Source of the DNA: Gelidibacter sp.
GTDB lineage: Bacteria; Bacteroidota; Bacteroidia; Flavobacteriales; Flavobacteriaceae
Direction: 5' to 3'
DNA: 40,020 nucleotides
Assembly: GCA_010906935.1 (NCBI GenBank)
Contig: JAAFHC010000046.1
Location: 1 to 40,020 of the forward strand
The notes below the pieces were generated by a model, which did not search any database, was not told where the DNA came from, and saw only the letters and a program-made list of their open reading frames with translations. Every line of letters starts with the position of its first letter. Within the stretch, counting starts at the first letter, position 1. The position numbers were made by a program, and so were the translations under genes. This document shows positions 6,911 through 15,773 of the stretch, piece by piece.

Positions 6911-9208
6911 ATGAAAAAACTATTCACAGTATTATTTTTTGGGTTTTATTTAATGACTGTCAACGCACAAATTATGAGACAACAAGAAGGCGGCGGCGTG
7001 TTTAAGGGTGACAGCACCACCTTTAAAAATGAAGTGCAAATTAAACTCAGTGGAAAAACCAAATATACCGATTACAAAATAATTTCCATAAATAACGACA
7101 CAACTGTTGTTGACACTACCTTAACCATTGCGAAAGATTATAAATTCAACTACATCAGAAAAGATAATTTTGAACTATTGCCTTTTGCCAATCAGGGCCA
7201 AACATATAATAGGCTGGGCTATAATTTTAACAATAATTCGCTATTTCCAACCATTGGCGCAAATGCAAAACACTACAATTATTACAAAATTGAAGATGTT
7301 TATTATTACGATGTTCCAACGCCAACTTCCGAATTTATGTACAGAACCGGAATGGAGCAAGGACAGGTTTTAGACGGATTTTTAACGATGAATACTTCCC
7401 GCCAATTAAATATTTTTATTGCCTATAAAGGATTGCGTTCTTTGGGAAAATACAGGAATTCTTTGGCAAGCCACGGGAATTTCAGAACTTCGGTTAATTA
7501 TCATTCAAAAAATAATTTCTATTCTTTAAAGGCCCATTATATGTCGTTTGATTTATCGAACAATGAAAATGGCGGATTAACAGAGGCTTCCATAGCCTAT
7601 TTTGAAAATAATGACCCAAATTATACCGACAGAGGCCGTTTAGAAGTGAATTATGTGGACGCTGATAATATGTTTGAAGGAAAACGTTATTTTTTGGATC
7701 AAAACATCACGTTATTTTCCCAAGAAAACAAAACTGAAAAGCATAATAACGAAATATCAGATAAGTTTAAAGCGTATAATACCATCATCAAGCAAATTGA
7801 AACCCTGAAGAAAGACACTATTTCTTATGTTTTGAAATCCAAAATTATCACGGATTCAAAAAGGCCAGATGCAACCAAAAAATTATCTCAATCAGCTAAA
7901 GAGGCCCTTGTTAAAACTGATATCATTAGAGAAAATCAAATTGTTAAAATTGATTCTTTGCCCAAAGAAATTGCTATAAAAGAAAAAGACACGCTAAAAC
8001 TTGATTCAATTCGTGACATTAAAATCAAGAAAATTGACTCTTTGCTAATTGTTGCTGCTGGGATTAAAGTTGATTCAAGTCAATTTATTGCTACAGACAA
8101 AAAATCAAATTACAGCATGAAACTCGGTCATACTTTTATGTATGAAACCCAACATTACCGATTTAAACAAACCGCTGTGAATCCGATTTTTGGCGAAGCT
8201 TATGAAAAAAATATTGTAGACCATACTTCTTATCAGAAAATGAACAATGAAGCTTACCTGCAATTTGATGCGCCTTATCTTGGGACTTTAAGGGCAAAAG
8301 CAAATTACTTTAATTATAATTATCACTATAACAGCATTTTATATTTGGATACCCAAACCATTCCAGAAAAATTAAAAGGAAACGTTATTGCCGTTGGTGC
8401 AGATTGGAAAACCAATTTCGGAAAATTATATTTGAATGCCGATGCGAGTACCATTATTTCGGGTGATATAACTGGAAACTCCATTAAAGGCTCTGTGATG
8501 TTCAAAAAAGACAGCGTTTATAATTTCAAAGGTTTTGTAGAAATCACTTCAAAAACAGCAGATTTTAACAAATTGTTGTACCAAAGTGATTATAAAGACT
8601 ACAACTGGCAAAACAATTTCAAAAACGAGCAAATAAAAAATATTGGCGCAGCATTTAGCTTTAAAAATTGGGCTAGCATTAACGCCAGTTATAACCTCAT
8701 CGACAATTATACTTATTTCGATGAAAATTCGCAGGCCGCTCAAGCCACAGAAACCTTAAACTATTTAAAGGTTACTTTAAGCAATTCCATCACGTTCAGG
8801 AAATTCACTTTGGATAACACCGTTATGTACCAAAATGTATCCAGCGGAGAATCGTTTTTTAGAGTTCCTGAAATTGTCACCAGAAACACCTTGTATTATT
8901 CCAATTATTTATTTAAAGGAAAACCGTTGTATTTGCAAACTGGGGTAACCGTCAAGTATTTTACCGAATTTAACGCCAATGCTTACAATCCGCTTTTAAG
9001 CGAGTTTGTGTTGCAAAATACGCATCAAATTGGAAATTTCCCTATGCTCGATTTTTTCGCCAATGCCCAAATACAGAGAACAAGGCTTTATTTAAAAGTG
9101 GAGAACTTTGGCGCCAGTTTTACAGGAAGAACTTACTATTCTGCGCCAACATATCCGTACCGGGATTTAACAGTTCGCTTTGGCTTGGTATGGAATTGGT
9201 TTATTTAA
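6911..9208 (+). CDS. Putative outer-membrane porin (Porin_10-like)
   Basis: This is a large beta-barrel candidate of 765 residues. A signal peptide, MKKLFTVLFFGFYLMTVNA, is followed by QIMRQQ. The body is rich in aromatic and alternating strands, with segments such as YYDVPTPTSEFMYRTGMEQGQ and NYFNYNYHYNS, and ends in NWFI, an aromatic C-terminus typical of outer-membrane barrels. Residues about 275-400 form a Lys/Asp-rich, low-complexity insertion that may be a periplasmic or surface loop. The start at 6911 is chosen over the ATG at 6902, because the signal peptide begins there and the promoter box lies at 6887-6894. The overall pattern is that of the flavobacterial 'putative porin' family; the solute is unknown. 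Confidence 0.8.
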   Translation: MKKLFTVLFFGFYLMTVNAQIMRQQEGGGVFKGDSTTFKNEVQIKLSGKTKYTDYKIISINNDTTVVDTTLTIAKDYKFNYIRKDNFELLPFANQGQTYNRLGYNFNNNSLFPTIGANAKHYNYYKIEDVYYYDVPTPTSEFMYRTGMEQGQVLDGFLTMNTSRQLNIFIAYKGLRSLGKYRNSLASHGNFRTSVNYHSKNNFYSLKAHYMSFDLSNNENGGLTEASIAYFENNDPNYTDRGRLEVNYVDADNMFEGKRYFLDQNITLFSQENKTEKHNNEISDKFKAYNTIIKQIETLKKDTISYVLKSKIITDSKRPDATKKLSQSAKEALVKTDIIRENQIVKIDSLPKEIAIKEKDTLKLDSIRDIKIKKIDSLLIVAAGIKVDSSQFIATDKKSNYSMKLGHTFMYETQHYRFKQTAVNPIFGEAYEKNIVDHTSYQKMNNEAYLQFDAPYLGTLRAKANYFNYNYHYNSILYLDTQTIPEKLKGNVIAVGADWKTNFGKLYLNADASTIISGDITGNSIKGSVMFKKDSVYNFKGFVEITSKTADFNKLLYQSDYKDYNWQNNFKNEQIKNIGAAFSFKNWASINASYNLIDNYTYFDENSQAAQATETLNYLKVTLSNSITFRKFTLDNTVMYQNVSSGESFFRVPEIVTRNTLYYSNYLFKGKPLYLQTGVTVKYFTEFNANAYNPLLSEFVLQNTHQIGNFPMLDFFANAQIQRTRLYLKVENFGASFTGRTYYSAPTYPYRDLTVRFGLVWNWFI

Positions 9209-9420
9209 CTCCTATCCTAAATCCTTTCCTAAGGAAAGGACTTGTTGTGCACTGTGAGTTTCAATTTGTACTTTTTTGTTAAATGTTAAACGTTATATGT
9301 TATTCGTTGAGATGAACTTCAAACTTTTAACCTTCAACTTATCCCCAGCCTTTTCTAAAGAAAGAGTTTTTTCTTTGGCACAATAAGTAAATATTTATTA
9401 ACTTTAGTAGCCAATTTATT
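9209..9420. other. Intergenic gap with degenerate repeats
   Basis: Together with the array that follows, this is the spacer between the convergent porin and nhaC genes. It contains short palindromes (CCTTTCCTAAGGAAAGG around 9223-9239; CTTTTCTAAAGAAAG around 9351-9365) and degenerate relatives of the TTTTAAC word. No gene is visible. The palindromes may serve as terminators for the porin. Confidence 0.5.
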
Positions 9421-9421
9421 G

Positions 9422-9571
9422 AACTTTTAACTTTTAACTTTTAACTTTTAACTTTTAACTTTTAACTTTTAACTTTTAACTTTTAACTTTTAACTTTTAA
9501 CTTTTAACTTTTAACTAACTTTTAACTTTTAACTTTTAACCTTTAACCTTAAACCTTTAACTTTTAACTTT
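9422..9571. repeat. Heptamer microsatellite (AACTTTT)n
   Basis: There are thirteen perfect copies of the 7-base unit AACTTTT (9422-9512). After a 4-base slip at 9513-9519, further units continue and decay up to about 9571. The array runs into the 3' end of nhaC, whose stop codon (9529-9531) and last ~14 codons lie in it. Shorter arrays of the same unit occur at about 24113-24141 and 24289-24366. A heptamer is not a multiple of three, so length change within the coding part would alter the antiporter's C-terminus. Confidence 0.95.
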
Positions 9572-11031
9572 TTTGTCGCCAATTGTTTAATTTTTATTCT
9601 GAAACCAGCAAAAATTAAGGTCATTATTGGGCTAACCCAGTTAAAAATGGCATAAATAGCATAATCCGCCACGGGAACGCCAAGTACGCCGCTTTGGTAA
9701 GCACCGCAAGTATTCCAAGGAATTAGCGCAGAAGTTACGGTTCCGGAATCTTCTAAGGTTCTGCTTAAATTTTCGGGTGCCAATCCCTTGTCTTCAAAGG
9801 CTTTTTTAAACATTTTACCAGGAATCACAATGGCTAAATATTGGTCGGACGCAATGGCGTTTAATCCAATACAGCTTACAACAGTACTCGCAAATAATCC
9901 GAAAATTGAAGTTGCCAATTTTAATAATTCTTTGGTGATTTTTGCCAAAGCGCCTATGGCATCCATCGTTCCGCCAAAAACCATGGCACAACAAATTAAA
10001 AAGATTGTCCAAAGCATTCCTTTCATTCCACCGGCACTAAATAGTTCATTTAATTTAATGTTATCGGTTACAATTTCAGTATCAACAAACATGGCATTTA
10101 CAATGGCTCTAAAATTTGAAGTTGCCAAACTGTTCAACACTTCCGCTTGAAAAATAAAGGCAAATACTGCAGCTAAAAGAACGCCTACGCCCAATGCAAT
10201 TAAAGGTTTTGTTTTCAATAAAATAAGCGCAATAACAACTCCCGGAACTATAAACAAGTAGGGCGTAATTTGGAATGTATTTTTTATGGTTTGCAACAAT
10301 CCGCTAATATCTGCCGTTCCTGTGGTATCAATATTTAAACTTATAATACTAAACACTACCAATGTTACAATCATAGATGGTACGGTTGTGATGGTCATAT
10401 ACCTAATATGGGTAAATAAATCTGTTCCCGCCATTGCTGGAGCCAAGTTTGTGGTATCGCTTAAAGGCGACATTTTATCGCCAAAATAAGCGCCAGAGAT
10501 TACGGCGCCGGCAATCATTCCTGTTGGAATTCCCAATGCAGTACCAATTCCTACCAATGCAATTCCTACGGTTGCTGAAGTTGTCCAGGAACTTCCTGTT
10601 GCCATTGATATGATGGCTGCAATAACAACAGATGCCGGTAAAAAAATCCCCGGACTTAAAACTTGAAGTCCGTAATATACCATTGCCGGTATAATTCCGC
10701 TAACCAACCAAGTACCTGCCAAAGCGCCCACCAAAAATAAAATCATAATGGGTACAAAAACACTTTTTAGGTTTTCCCAAATTTCAGCAAGCATTATTTT
10801 TAAGGAAACCTTATTCAAAAAACCAACTACTGAAGCAATAATTCCTCCCATCAATAAAATAAACTGATTGGAATAAGTTCCCAACAATTCACCTCCGGAA
10901 AAAAATATATTGTAGGCCAGCATCGCCATCAAAATAATTACAGGAATTAAAGCTTCAAAAAGATTTAGTTCTTTATTGTCAATAATTTTTTGGTTTTGAA
11001 TTTCTATTTCAGATAAGTTGTTGTATTGCAT
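9529..11031 (-). CDS. nhaC: Na+/H+ antiporter, NhaC family
   Basis: This 500-residue inner-membrane protein has about a dozen hydrophobic segments, starting with LNLFEALIPVIILMAMLAYN. The family signature GAYFGDKMSPLSDTTNLAPA is intact, and WTTSATVGIALVGIGTALG and the late NTCGAYQSGVLGVP region also fit NhaC. It exchanges Na+ for H+ across the membrane for sodium and pH homeostasis. The last ~14 residues (KKLKVKGLRLKVKS) are encoded by the heptamer repeat array, so the natural C-terminus seems to have been replaced by, or extended into, repeat DNA. The neighbouring genes give no operon. Confidence 0.92.
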   Translation of the reverse strand: MQYNNLSEIEIQNQKIIDNKELNLFEALIPVIILMAMLAYNIFFSGGELLGTYSNQFILLMGGIIASVVGFLNKVSLKIMLAEIWENLKSVFVPIMILFLVGALAGTWLVSGIIPAMVYYGLQVLSPGIFLPASVVIAAIISMATGSSWTTSATVGIALVGIGTALGIPTGMIAGAVISGAYFGDKMSPLSDTTNLAPAMAGTDLFTHIRYMTITTVPSMIVTLVVFSIISLNIDTTGTADISGLLQTIKNTFQITPYLFIVPGVVIALILLKTKPLIALGVGVLLAAVFAFIFQAEVLNSLATSNFRAIVNAMFVDTEIVTDNIKLNELFSAGGMKGMLWTIFLICCAMVFGGTMDAIGALAKITKELLKLATSIFGLFASTVVSCIGLNAIASDQYLAIVIPGKMFKKAFEDKGLAPENLSRTLEDSGTVTSALIPWNTCGAYQSGVLGVPVADYAIYAIFNWVSPIMTLIFAGFRIKIKQLATKKLKVKGLRLKVKS

Positions 11032-11084
11032 TTAATATTTTTTAGAAATGTAATGATACGTAATTTAAATTTTTTTTGCAAATG

Positions 11085-11117
11085 AAAAACCCCATTCATT
11101 TTCTGAATGAGGTTTTT
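11085..11117 (-). terminator. Terminator of the PLP-enzyme gene
   Basis: Arms 11085-11098 and 11104-11117 form a 14-bp stem with one mismatch, a 5-base loop and A/T runs at both ends. It stands between the end of the PLP-enzyme gene (11175) and the start of nhaC (11031), so it should stop minus-strand transcription before nhaC. Confidence 0.8.
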
Positions 11118-11174
11118 ACCAATTTTTATAATTGTAACAATTAAATCAATCAAATTTTAATTTTTGGTTTTGAA

Positions 11175-12374
11175 CTACAAAACACCAACTTGTTTCATGC
11201 ATTTACTCATGGCTCTGAAAGTTCTTTCAATATCGTTATCCAAACCAACTGACATTCTGATAATTCCGTTGGAAAGACCCATTTCCACTTGTTCTTCTAC
11301 CGGAATTTCCGATGAAGTACTTGTTCCCGGCGCACTGAACAACGTTTTATAAAATCCTAAACTTACGGCCAAATACCCCAAATTTTCGTGTTGCATCAAT
11401 TCCATCAACTCATTTGCTTTTTCAAGAGATCCAACATCAATGGTCATAATGCCTCCAAAACCATACTCTTTATTGTACATAGATTTAAACAGTTTGTGAT
11501 CTTTATGGCTTTTTAAGCCTGGATACACGACTTTTAAACCTTCTTTTTCAAAATTTTCCGCCAAATACAGCGCGTTTTCGCTGTGCTTTTTCATTCTAAT
11601 ATGCAGCGTTCTTAAGTTTTTCAATATACTGGCAGCTCTTAAACTGTCCATCACCGGTCCCAATAACATCATTGCACCATCGTTCACGTTTCTCAAACTG
11701 TCAATAAATTCTTGTGACCCGCAAACCACACCGCCAACGGTATCATTTGTGCCATTTATAAATTTTGTTAAACTGTGAATGGTTACATCTGCACCCAATT
11801 TTTCGGCTGAAAATATCATTGGCGTAAAAGTATTGTCTACCACCAATTTAATGTTATGTTTTTTAGCTATTCTAGATAATTCAGGCAGATTTGCAATTTC
11901 CAAAAGCGGATTGCTTTCCGCCTCACAGTAAATCATTTTTGTATGTGGTGTGATTGCGGCTTCCACTTTTTCCAAAGAAGTAATATCAACAAACGAAGTG
12001 GCAATATTTAATTTTGGCGCAAAGTTTTTTAGAAAAGCATACGTTCCGCCATAAATGGTTCTTGCAGACACGATATGATCTCCTGCGCCGCATATTTGTA
12101 AAATTACTGAGGTGATGGCGCCCATTCCTGATGCTGCCACGTTTGCAGTTTCGGTAAATTCCATAGCTGCCAAAGCTTTGCTTAAGTATAAATTGCTTGG
12201 ACTTGAATGACGAGAATACAAATAACAGCCTTCTGCATGACCTTCAAAAGTATCAAGCATTGTTTTTGCGTGTAAAAATGTATAGGTTGCTGAATCTGAA
12301 ATTGAAGGATTTACGCCTCCAAATTCTCCAAAATATTGCAAATCTTGGATTCTGTTTGCCGGTTTGTTGCTCAT
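11175..12374 (-). CDS. PLP-dependent Cys/Met metabolism enzyme
   Basis: This 399-residue enzyme belongs to the cystathionine gamma-synthase / methionine gamma-lyase family. Landmarks are YSRHSSPSNLYLSKALAAME, YGG (Y108), VVDNTFTPM with D180 holding the cofactor ring, and SLTKFINGTND with the Schiff-base lysine K204. SSEIPVEEQVEMGLSNGIIRMSVGLD near the end fits the substrate-carboxylate arm. Members split or make sulfur amino acids in the cytoplasm. The cysteine that marks true methionine gamma-lyases (YGCT) is glycine here (G110), so the substrate cannot be fixed. It is divergent from an Lrp/AsnC regulator, which probably controls it. Confidence 0.88.
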   Translation of the reverse strand: MSNKPANRIQDLQYFGEFGGVNPSISDSATYTFLHAKTMLDTFEGHAEGCYLYSRHSSPSNLYLSKALAAMEFTETANVAASGMGAITSVILQICGAGDHIVSARTIYGGTYAFLKNFAPKLNIATSFVDITSLEKVEAAITPHTKMIYCEAESNPLLEIANLPELSRIAKKHNIKLVVDNTFTPMIFSAEKLGADVTIHSLTKFINGTNDTVGGVVCGSQEFIDSLRNVNDGAMMLLGPVMDSLRAASILKNLRTLHIRMKKHSENALYLAENFEKEGLKVVYPGLKSHKDHKLFKSMYNKEYGFGGIMTIDVGSLEKANELMELMQHENLGYLAVSLGFYKTLFSAPGTSTSSEIPVEEQVEMGLSNGIIRMSVGLDNDIERTFRAMSKCMKQVGVL

Positions 12375-12492
12375 GATTAAAATAATTTATTTTCATAAAA
12401 TTACTAAATAGCAACGTAATAATCTGCTTTATATTTATATTTTAGTGAATATTACTTTTATTTTTTAATATATTAGATAATTTCACTTATAA

Positions 12493-12507
12493 ATTAAATA
12501 ATTTAAT
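12493..12507. promoter_or_regulatory. Palindrome in the divergent PLP-enzyme/Lrp gap
   Basis: ATTAAAT-A-ATTTAAT is a perfect 15-base palindrome, 26 bases before the Lrp start in the 158-base divergent gap. Lrp/AsnC proteins bind AT-rich palindromes of about this size, so it is a candidate operator. In such AT-rich DNA a chance palindrome is possible. Confidence 0.35.
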
Positions 12508-12532
12508 CTATTTTTAGAAAAAATTACGGAAT

Positions 12533-13000
12533 ATGATTGAATTGGATTCATTAGACAAACAGATTCTCAACCTATTACAACAAAATTCGAAGGCTAATAT
12601 AAAGGAAATTGCATTTAAAATTGGGTTAACTCAAACACCTGTTTATGAAAGGATAAAAAGATTAGAAAAAATGGGTGTTATTAAAAGATACATTGTTGAA
12701 TTAGATAAAGAAAAACTCGGGCTGGAATTAACAGTTTTTTGTCATGTTAAGTTACAGGTGCATTCAAATGCTTTAATTTCTCAATTTGAATTTGCCATTA
12801 AAAAAATGCCTGAAATTTTAGGATGTTACCACATTGCTGGTAATTTTGATTATTTATTAAAAGTTGTGACACCAAATATTAAGTCTTATCAGTTATTTTT
12901 AAAAAATAAATTATCCGTTTTAGAATCTGTAGCAAATGTTCAAAGTAATTTTGTAATGAGTACTGTAAAAGAAGATTCAACATTAAATATCATTTCATAA
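12533..13000 (+). CDS. Lrp/AsnC-family transcriptional regulator
   Basis: This 155-residue protein has an N-terminal winged helix (LDSLDKQILNLLQQNSKANIK, then TQTPVYERIKRLEKMGVIKRY) and a C-terminal RAM ligand-binding domain (about 65-145, with GCYHIAGNFDYLLKV). These feast/famine regulators bind amino acids and form dimers to octamers on DNA. The divergent partner is a sulfur-amino-acid PLP enzyme, which suggests control by methionine, cysteine or another amino acid; this is inference from context. Confidence 0.93.
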   Translation: MIELDSLDKQILNLLQQNSKANIKEIAFKIGLTQTPVYERIKRLEKMGVIKRYIVELDKEKLGLELTVFCHVKLQVHSNALISQFEFAIKKMPEILGCYHIAGNFDYLLKVVTPNIKSYQLFLKNKLSVLESVANVQSNFVMSTVKEDSTLNIIS

Positions 13001-13030
13001 AAAAGTCCAAATTTTATAATTTGGACTTTT
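13001..13030. terminator. Bidirectional terminator between lrp-like and YceI genes
   Basis: Arms AAAAGTCCAAATT (13001-13013) and 13018-13030 pair perfectly over 13 bp around a TTAT loop, directly after the regulator's stop codon. A/T runs at both ends suit termination of both convergent genes. Confidence 0.88.
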
Positions 13031-13048
13031 AGATAATTTAAAAAATTA

Positions 13049-13633
13049 TTATTTCTTTGCGATAATATTCACCTGAAAGTCAAACTCATCATTAACAAAC
13101 TTATCTTTTAAATCGTTAAAGAAGGTTTTCGATTTGTATTTTACGTTAAAATCGGCCCTGTTAATTTGGAAAGTTTCGCTTGTTAAAGTAACATTGTCTT
13201 TGTTAACAGCCAGCGTTGCAGGAAAAGTAATTTGTTTGGTGATGCCTTTAATGGTCATATTTCCGGTAATCTGAATTTTTCCTGCTTTAACTGTGGTTTC
13301 GGTAATTTCAAATTTTGAAGTTGGGAAAACAGCAATTTCAAAAAAGTCTTCCGATTTTAAATGTCCTTCCAATTTAGCGCTTCCGTCAGCGTCTTTAATG
13401 GTGCTCATATTGGCCACAAAACTGCCGCCCGTTAATTTATTGCTTTTGACAACAATATTTCCTGAAGTCAATGTAATTATTCCTGTATGCGAACCTGTTG
13501 GTTTATATCCTTTCCAATTTAAACTGGAATTGTCAACATCCACTTTAAAATTTTCTTGCGCAAATAATGGCTGGCTTATAAAAGAAAATAGGGCAAATGC
13601 TATTGAAAATACTATTAATCTTGATTTTTTCAT
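13049..13633 (-). CDS. YceI-family periplasmic lipid-binding protein
   Basis: This 194-residue protein has a signal peptide (MKKSRLIVFSIAFALFSFISQPLFAQ). It is followed by the YceI lipocalin-like barrel: VDNSSLNWKGYKPTGSHTG, GGSFVANMSTIKDADG, LKSEDFFEIAVFPTSKFEIT, GNMTIKGITKQITFPA, and a C-terminal FQINRADFNVKYKSKTFFNDLKD. YceI proteins bind isoprenoid or amphiphilic molecules in the periplasm, and some are stress induced. The specific ligand here is not evident. It is a single gene, convergent with the Lrp-type regulator. Confidence 0.93.
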   Translation of the reverse strand: MKKSRLIVFSIAFALFSFISQPLFAQENFKVDVDNSSLNWKGYKPTGSHTGIITLTSGNIVVKSNKLTGGSFVANMSTIKDADGSAKLEGHLKSEDFFEIAVFPTSKFEITETTVKAGKIQITGNMTIKGITKQITFPATLAVNKDNVTLTSETFQINRADFNVKYKSKTFFNDLKDKFVNDEFDFQVNIIAKK

Positions 13634-13741
13634 GCGACTTGTTATTTATAATGATTATTAATAAGTGCAATGATAGTAAATAAATAGCGAGTTTTTCATT
13701 ATAAAGTTTGATTTTGTATTTTTTTTAACAACCCTATTATA

Positions 13742-15763
13742 TTACACTTTTTTTAATACAATTTGTTCTAAATTTTTGTTCACAATCATCTTGTAAAAAT
13801 CCTTTATTTCATCATAATTCGCTGAAGGAAAATTAGCTGTGTTTATTTGCAATGTTGAATAAATATTAATCATATCTGCTTCAATTTTTATGATGAATTT
13901 ATAAACGCCATAATTATCACTAAGTCCTATCGCAAGATTTTCAGGAACTGATTCAACAACATATCCCATAGGAATTTTAATGCCAACTTTATTTTCCTTT
14001 ATAAATGGAGTGCCAAAATCGATTGGATAATCTCTTTTTTCCAATTTAAATGGATTTTTTGTCATAGCATCAAAGAATAAAGGCTTGAAATAAATTTTAT
14101 CACCTACCTTGTCCAATACGTCATCTGAAGTAAATTTAAACATTTCAATAATTGGTTTATAAATTTCACTTTTATTTGTTATTCTAAAATCTGAAATTTC
14201 TATCTTCCCATTTTCTTCTTCGACTTTTAAAATGACATCATCATCCTTCATTTTAGTATAATTGTCTCTATAATTAAACGCATTCAAATTTGTGTATTGC
14301 GTTCTTTTAACGCCTTCAATTGTTCCTGAATCATTAAAAACAATGTTCATTGAAGAATTGGTCTCGGATAATTTAGTGGGTATTAAATTTACCCAAGTAG
14401 AACTTCCGTTTTCTCTCACTATTCTTCCTTGCCAGTTCAAATCTCTTGAAGGCAATACATTTGGCACACTGTATTCTTCGGTTGCATCCAATAAAATCAA
14501 ATCATTTTCAATTTCAACAGCAGCAATTACATAATTAAAACCATCTATTGTAGGAAAAATTGGAATACCATTAGATCTTGTGCTCAAAATTACTGGGCTC
14601 GCCTTTAAGCCTGCCTTATTAAGCATGGAAACCAAATTTAAATTGATGTCGACCACATTCCCAACGCCTTCTTTATAAGCTTTTTTAGTGCCATTAAACT
14701 TTGTTATCCCATTGTATTTATTCCATTTGATTTTATTTTTTACCAATTCAAAAATTCTTGTAATTTTTTCGGATTCTGTAGCTGAAGAAGCCAATACTAC
14801 AGCTAAATCATCTGAATAGTGGCTTGATTGATTCAATTCAGTTTTAAAATCATAATCATTATAAATTGTTTTGGTTACATCTTCCCAAGTATTTGCATAA
14901 TATTTAATTGGTTCATGAGGCCAATGCAATTCTGAATATTCATATTGAATAGTTGTTTTATAATTATCAATACTATTTACATAAGCTTCCTCAATAAGCG
15001 CTGGTATGTTCACTACTTCATAAATATCAATTTTGGTAATATAATCTACTTTTGATTGCGTATACGTTGTTATATAAGGTGCTTTTGAGCCTAAAGATTG
15101 ACTTTCTGATCTTTCTTTATTTGTAAAAGTTATTGAACTATTCTTTTTTTCTTCTTTTGCTGAAACAGGATAATACCCTTTATAGCTTTTATTATAAACA
15201 AAGTACTCTGGAATTTCTATTTTGGCATCAATTTTTTTTACAGGAATTTCATATTGAAACTGAAGGTCTTCAATTCTTTTAATGGGTGAAATTATTTTAT
15301 ATGTCCACTCTAAAACACAACCTTCTTTTATATTGGGCATTGTAAACTTTTGCTGAGACCAGTATTTATTACTTTCTTCATCAAAAACTTCCTTTTTACT
15401 TAAAGTTGTTTCAATAACCTTTTCATTTTCAATAAAATAGGTCGCAGCTTTTAAATTAATAATCTTCTCAGAGGTATTTGGAGCATTATAATACTCTATA
15501 TTCTTTGTTGCCCATTCAAAACCTTCCTTATTGTATATTTTTATTCTTTCATGTATTTCAGTTATCACATTAAAACCTTGCCCTTGTGTATACTCAAAGT
15601 GCGTTTTTCTATTTTTATATAAAACTGCGGCATTTGCGGAGGAATCTAATGGATAATATTTTTCTTCCAATTCCTCTTTTGATACTTTTCCATACTTGTA
15701 ATCTTGCGCAATTATTTCATTGGCCATTAAAGTTAAAACCATGGCAATTAAAATCTTTTTCAT
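13742..15763 (-). CDS. DUF3857 / transglutaminase-like secreted protein, catalytic residues missing
   Basis: This 673-residue protein has a signal peptide (MKKILIAMVLTLMANEIIAQ), a DUF3857 beta-rich region (about 50-300), a transglutaminase-like core and a C-terminal DUF3858-like part. In the core the usual GDC motif reads GNVVDINLNL with V370 in place of Cys. The His strand reads FNYVIAAV with Tyr in place of His; only the Asp strand (LLDAT) is kept. Catalysis by the usual Cys-His-Asp triad is therefore unlikely. It lies 10 bases downstream of its intact paralogue, forming a two-gene operon, and may be a scaffold or partner for it. The function of the family in Bacteroidota is not settled. 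Confidence 0.85.
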   Translation of the reverse strand: MKKILIAMVLTLMANEIIAQDYKYGKVSKEELEEKYYPLDSSANAAVLYKNRKTHFEYTQGQGFNVITEIHERIKIYNKEGFEWATKNIEYYNAPNTSEKIINLKAATYFIENEKVIETTLSKKEVFDEESNKYWSQQKFTMPNIKEGCVLEWTYKIISPIKRIEDLQFQYEIPVKKIDAKIEIPEYFVYNKSYKGYYPVSAKEEKKNSSITFTNKERSESQSLGSKAPYITTYTQSKVDYITKIDIYEVVNIPALIEEAYVNSIDNYKTTIQYEYSELHWPHEPIKYYANTWEDVTKTIYNDYDFKTELNQSSHYSDDLAVVLASSATESEKITRIFELVKNKIKWNKYNGITKFNGTKKAYKEGVGNVVDINLNLVSMLNKAGLKASPVILSTRSNGIPIFPTIDGFNYVIAAVEIENDLILLDATEEYSVPNVLPSRDLNWQGRIVRENGSSTWVNLIPTKLSETNSSMNIVFNDSGTIEGVKRTQYTNLNAFNYRDNYTKMKDDDVILKVEEENGKIEISDFRITNKSEIYKPIIEMFKFTSDDVLDKVGDKIYFKPLFFDAMTKNPFKLEKRDYPIDFGTPFIKENKVGIKIPMGYVVESVPENLAIGLSDNYGVYKFIIKIEADMINIYSTLQINTANFPSANYDEIKDFYKMIVNKNLEQIVLKKV

Positions 15764-15773
15764 AGTTATTATT

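Noticed and set aside
9422-9571. Possible CRISPR array
   Set aside because: Units are 7 bases with no spacers and no cas genes are nearby; it is a microsatellite.
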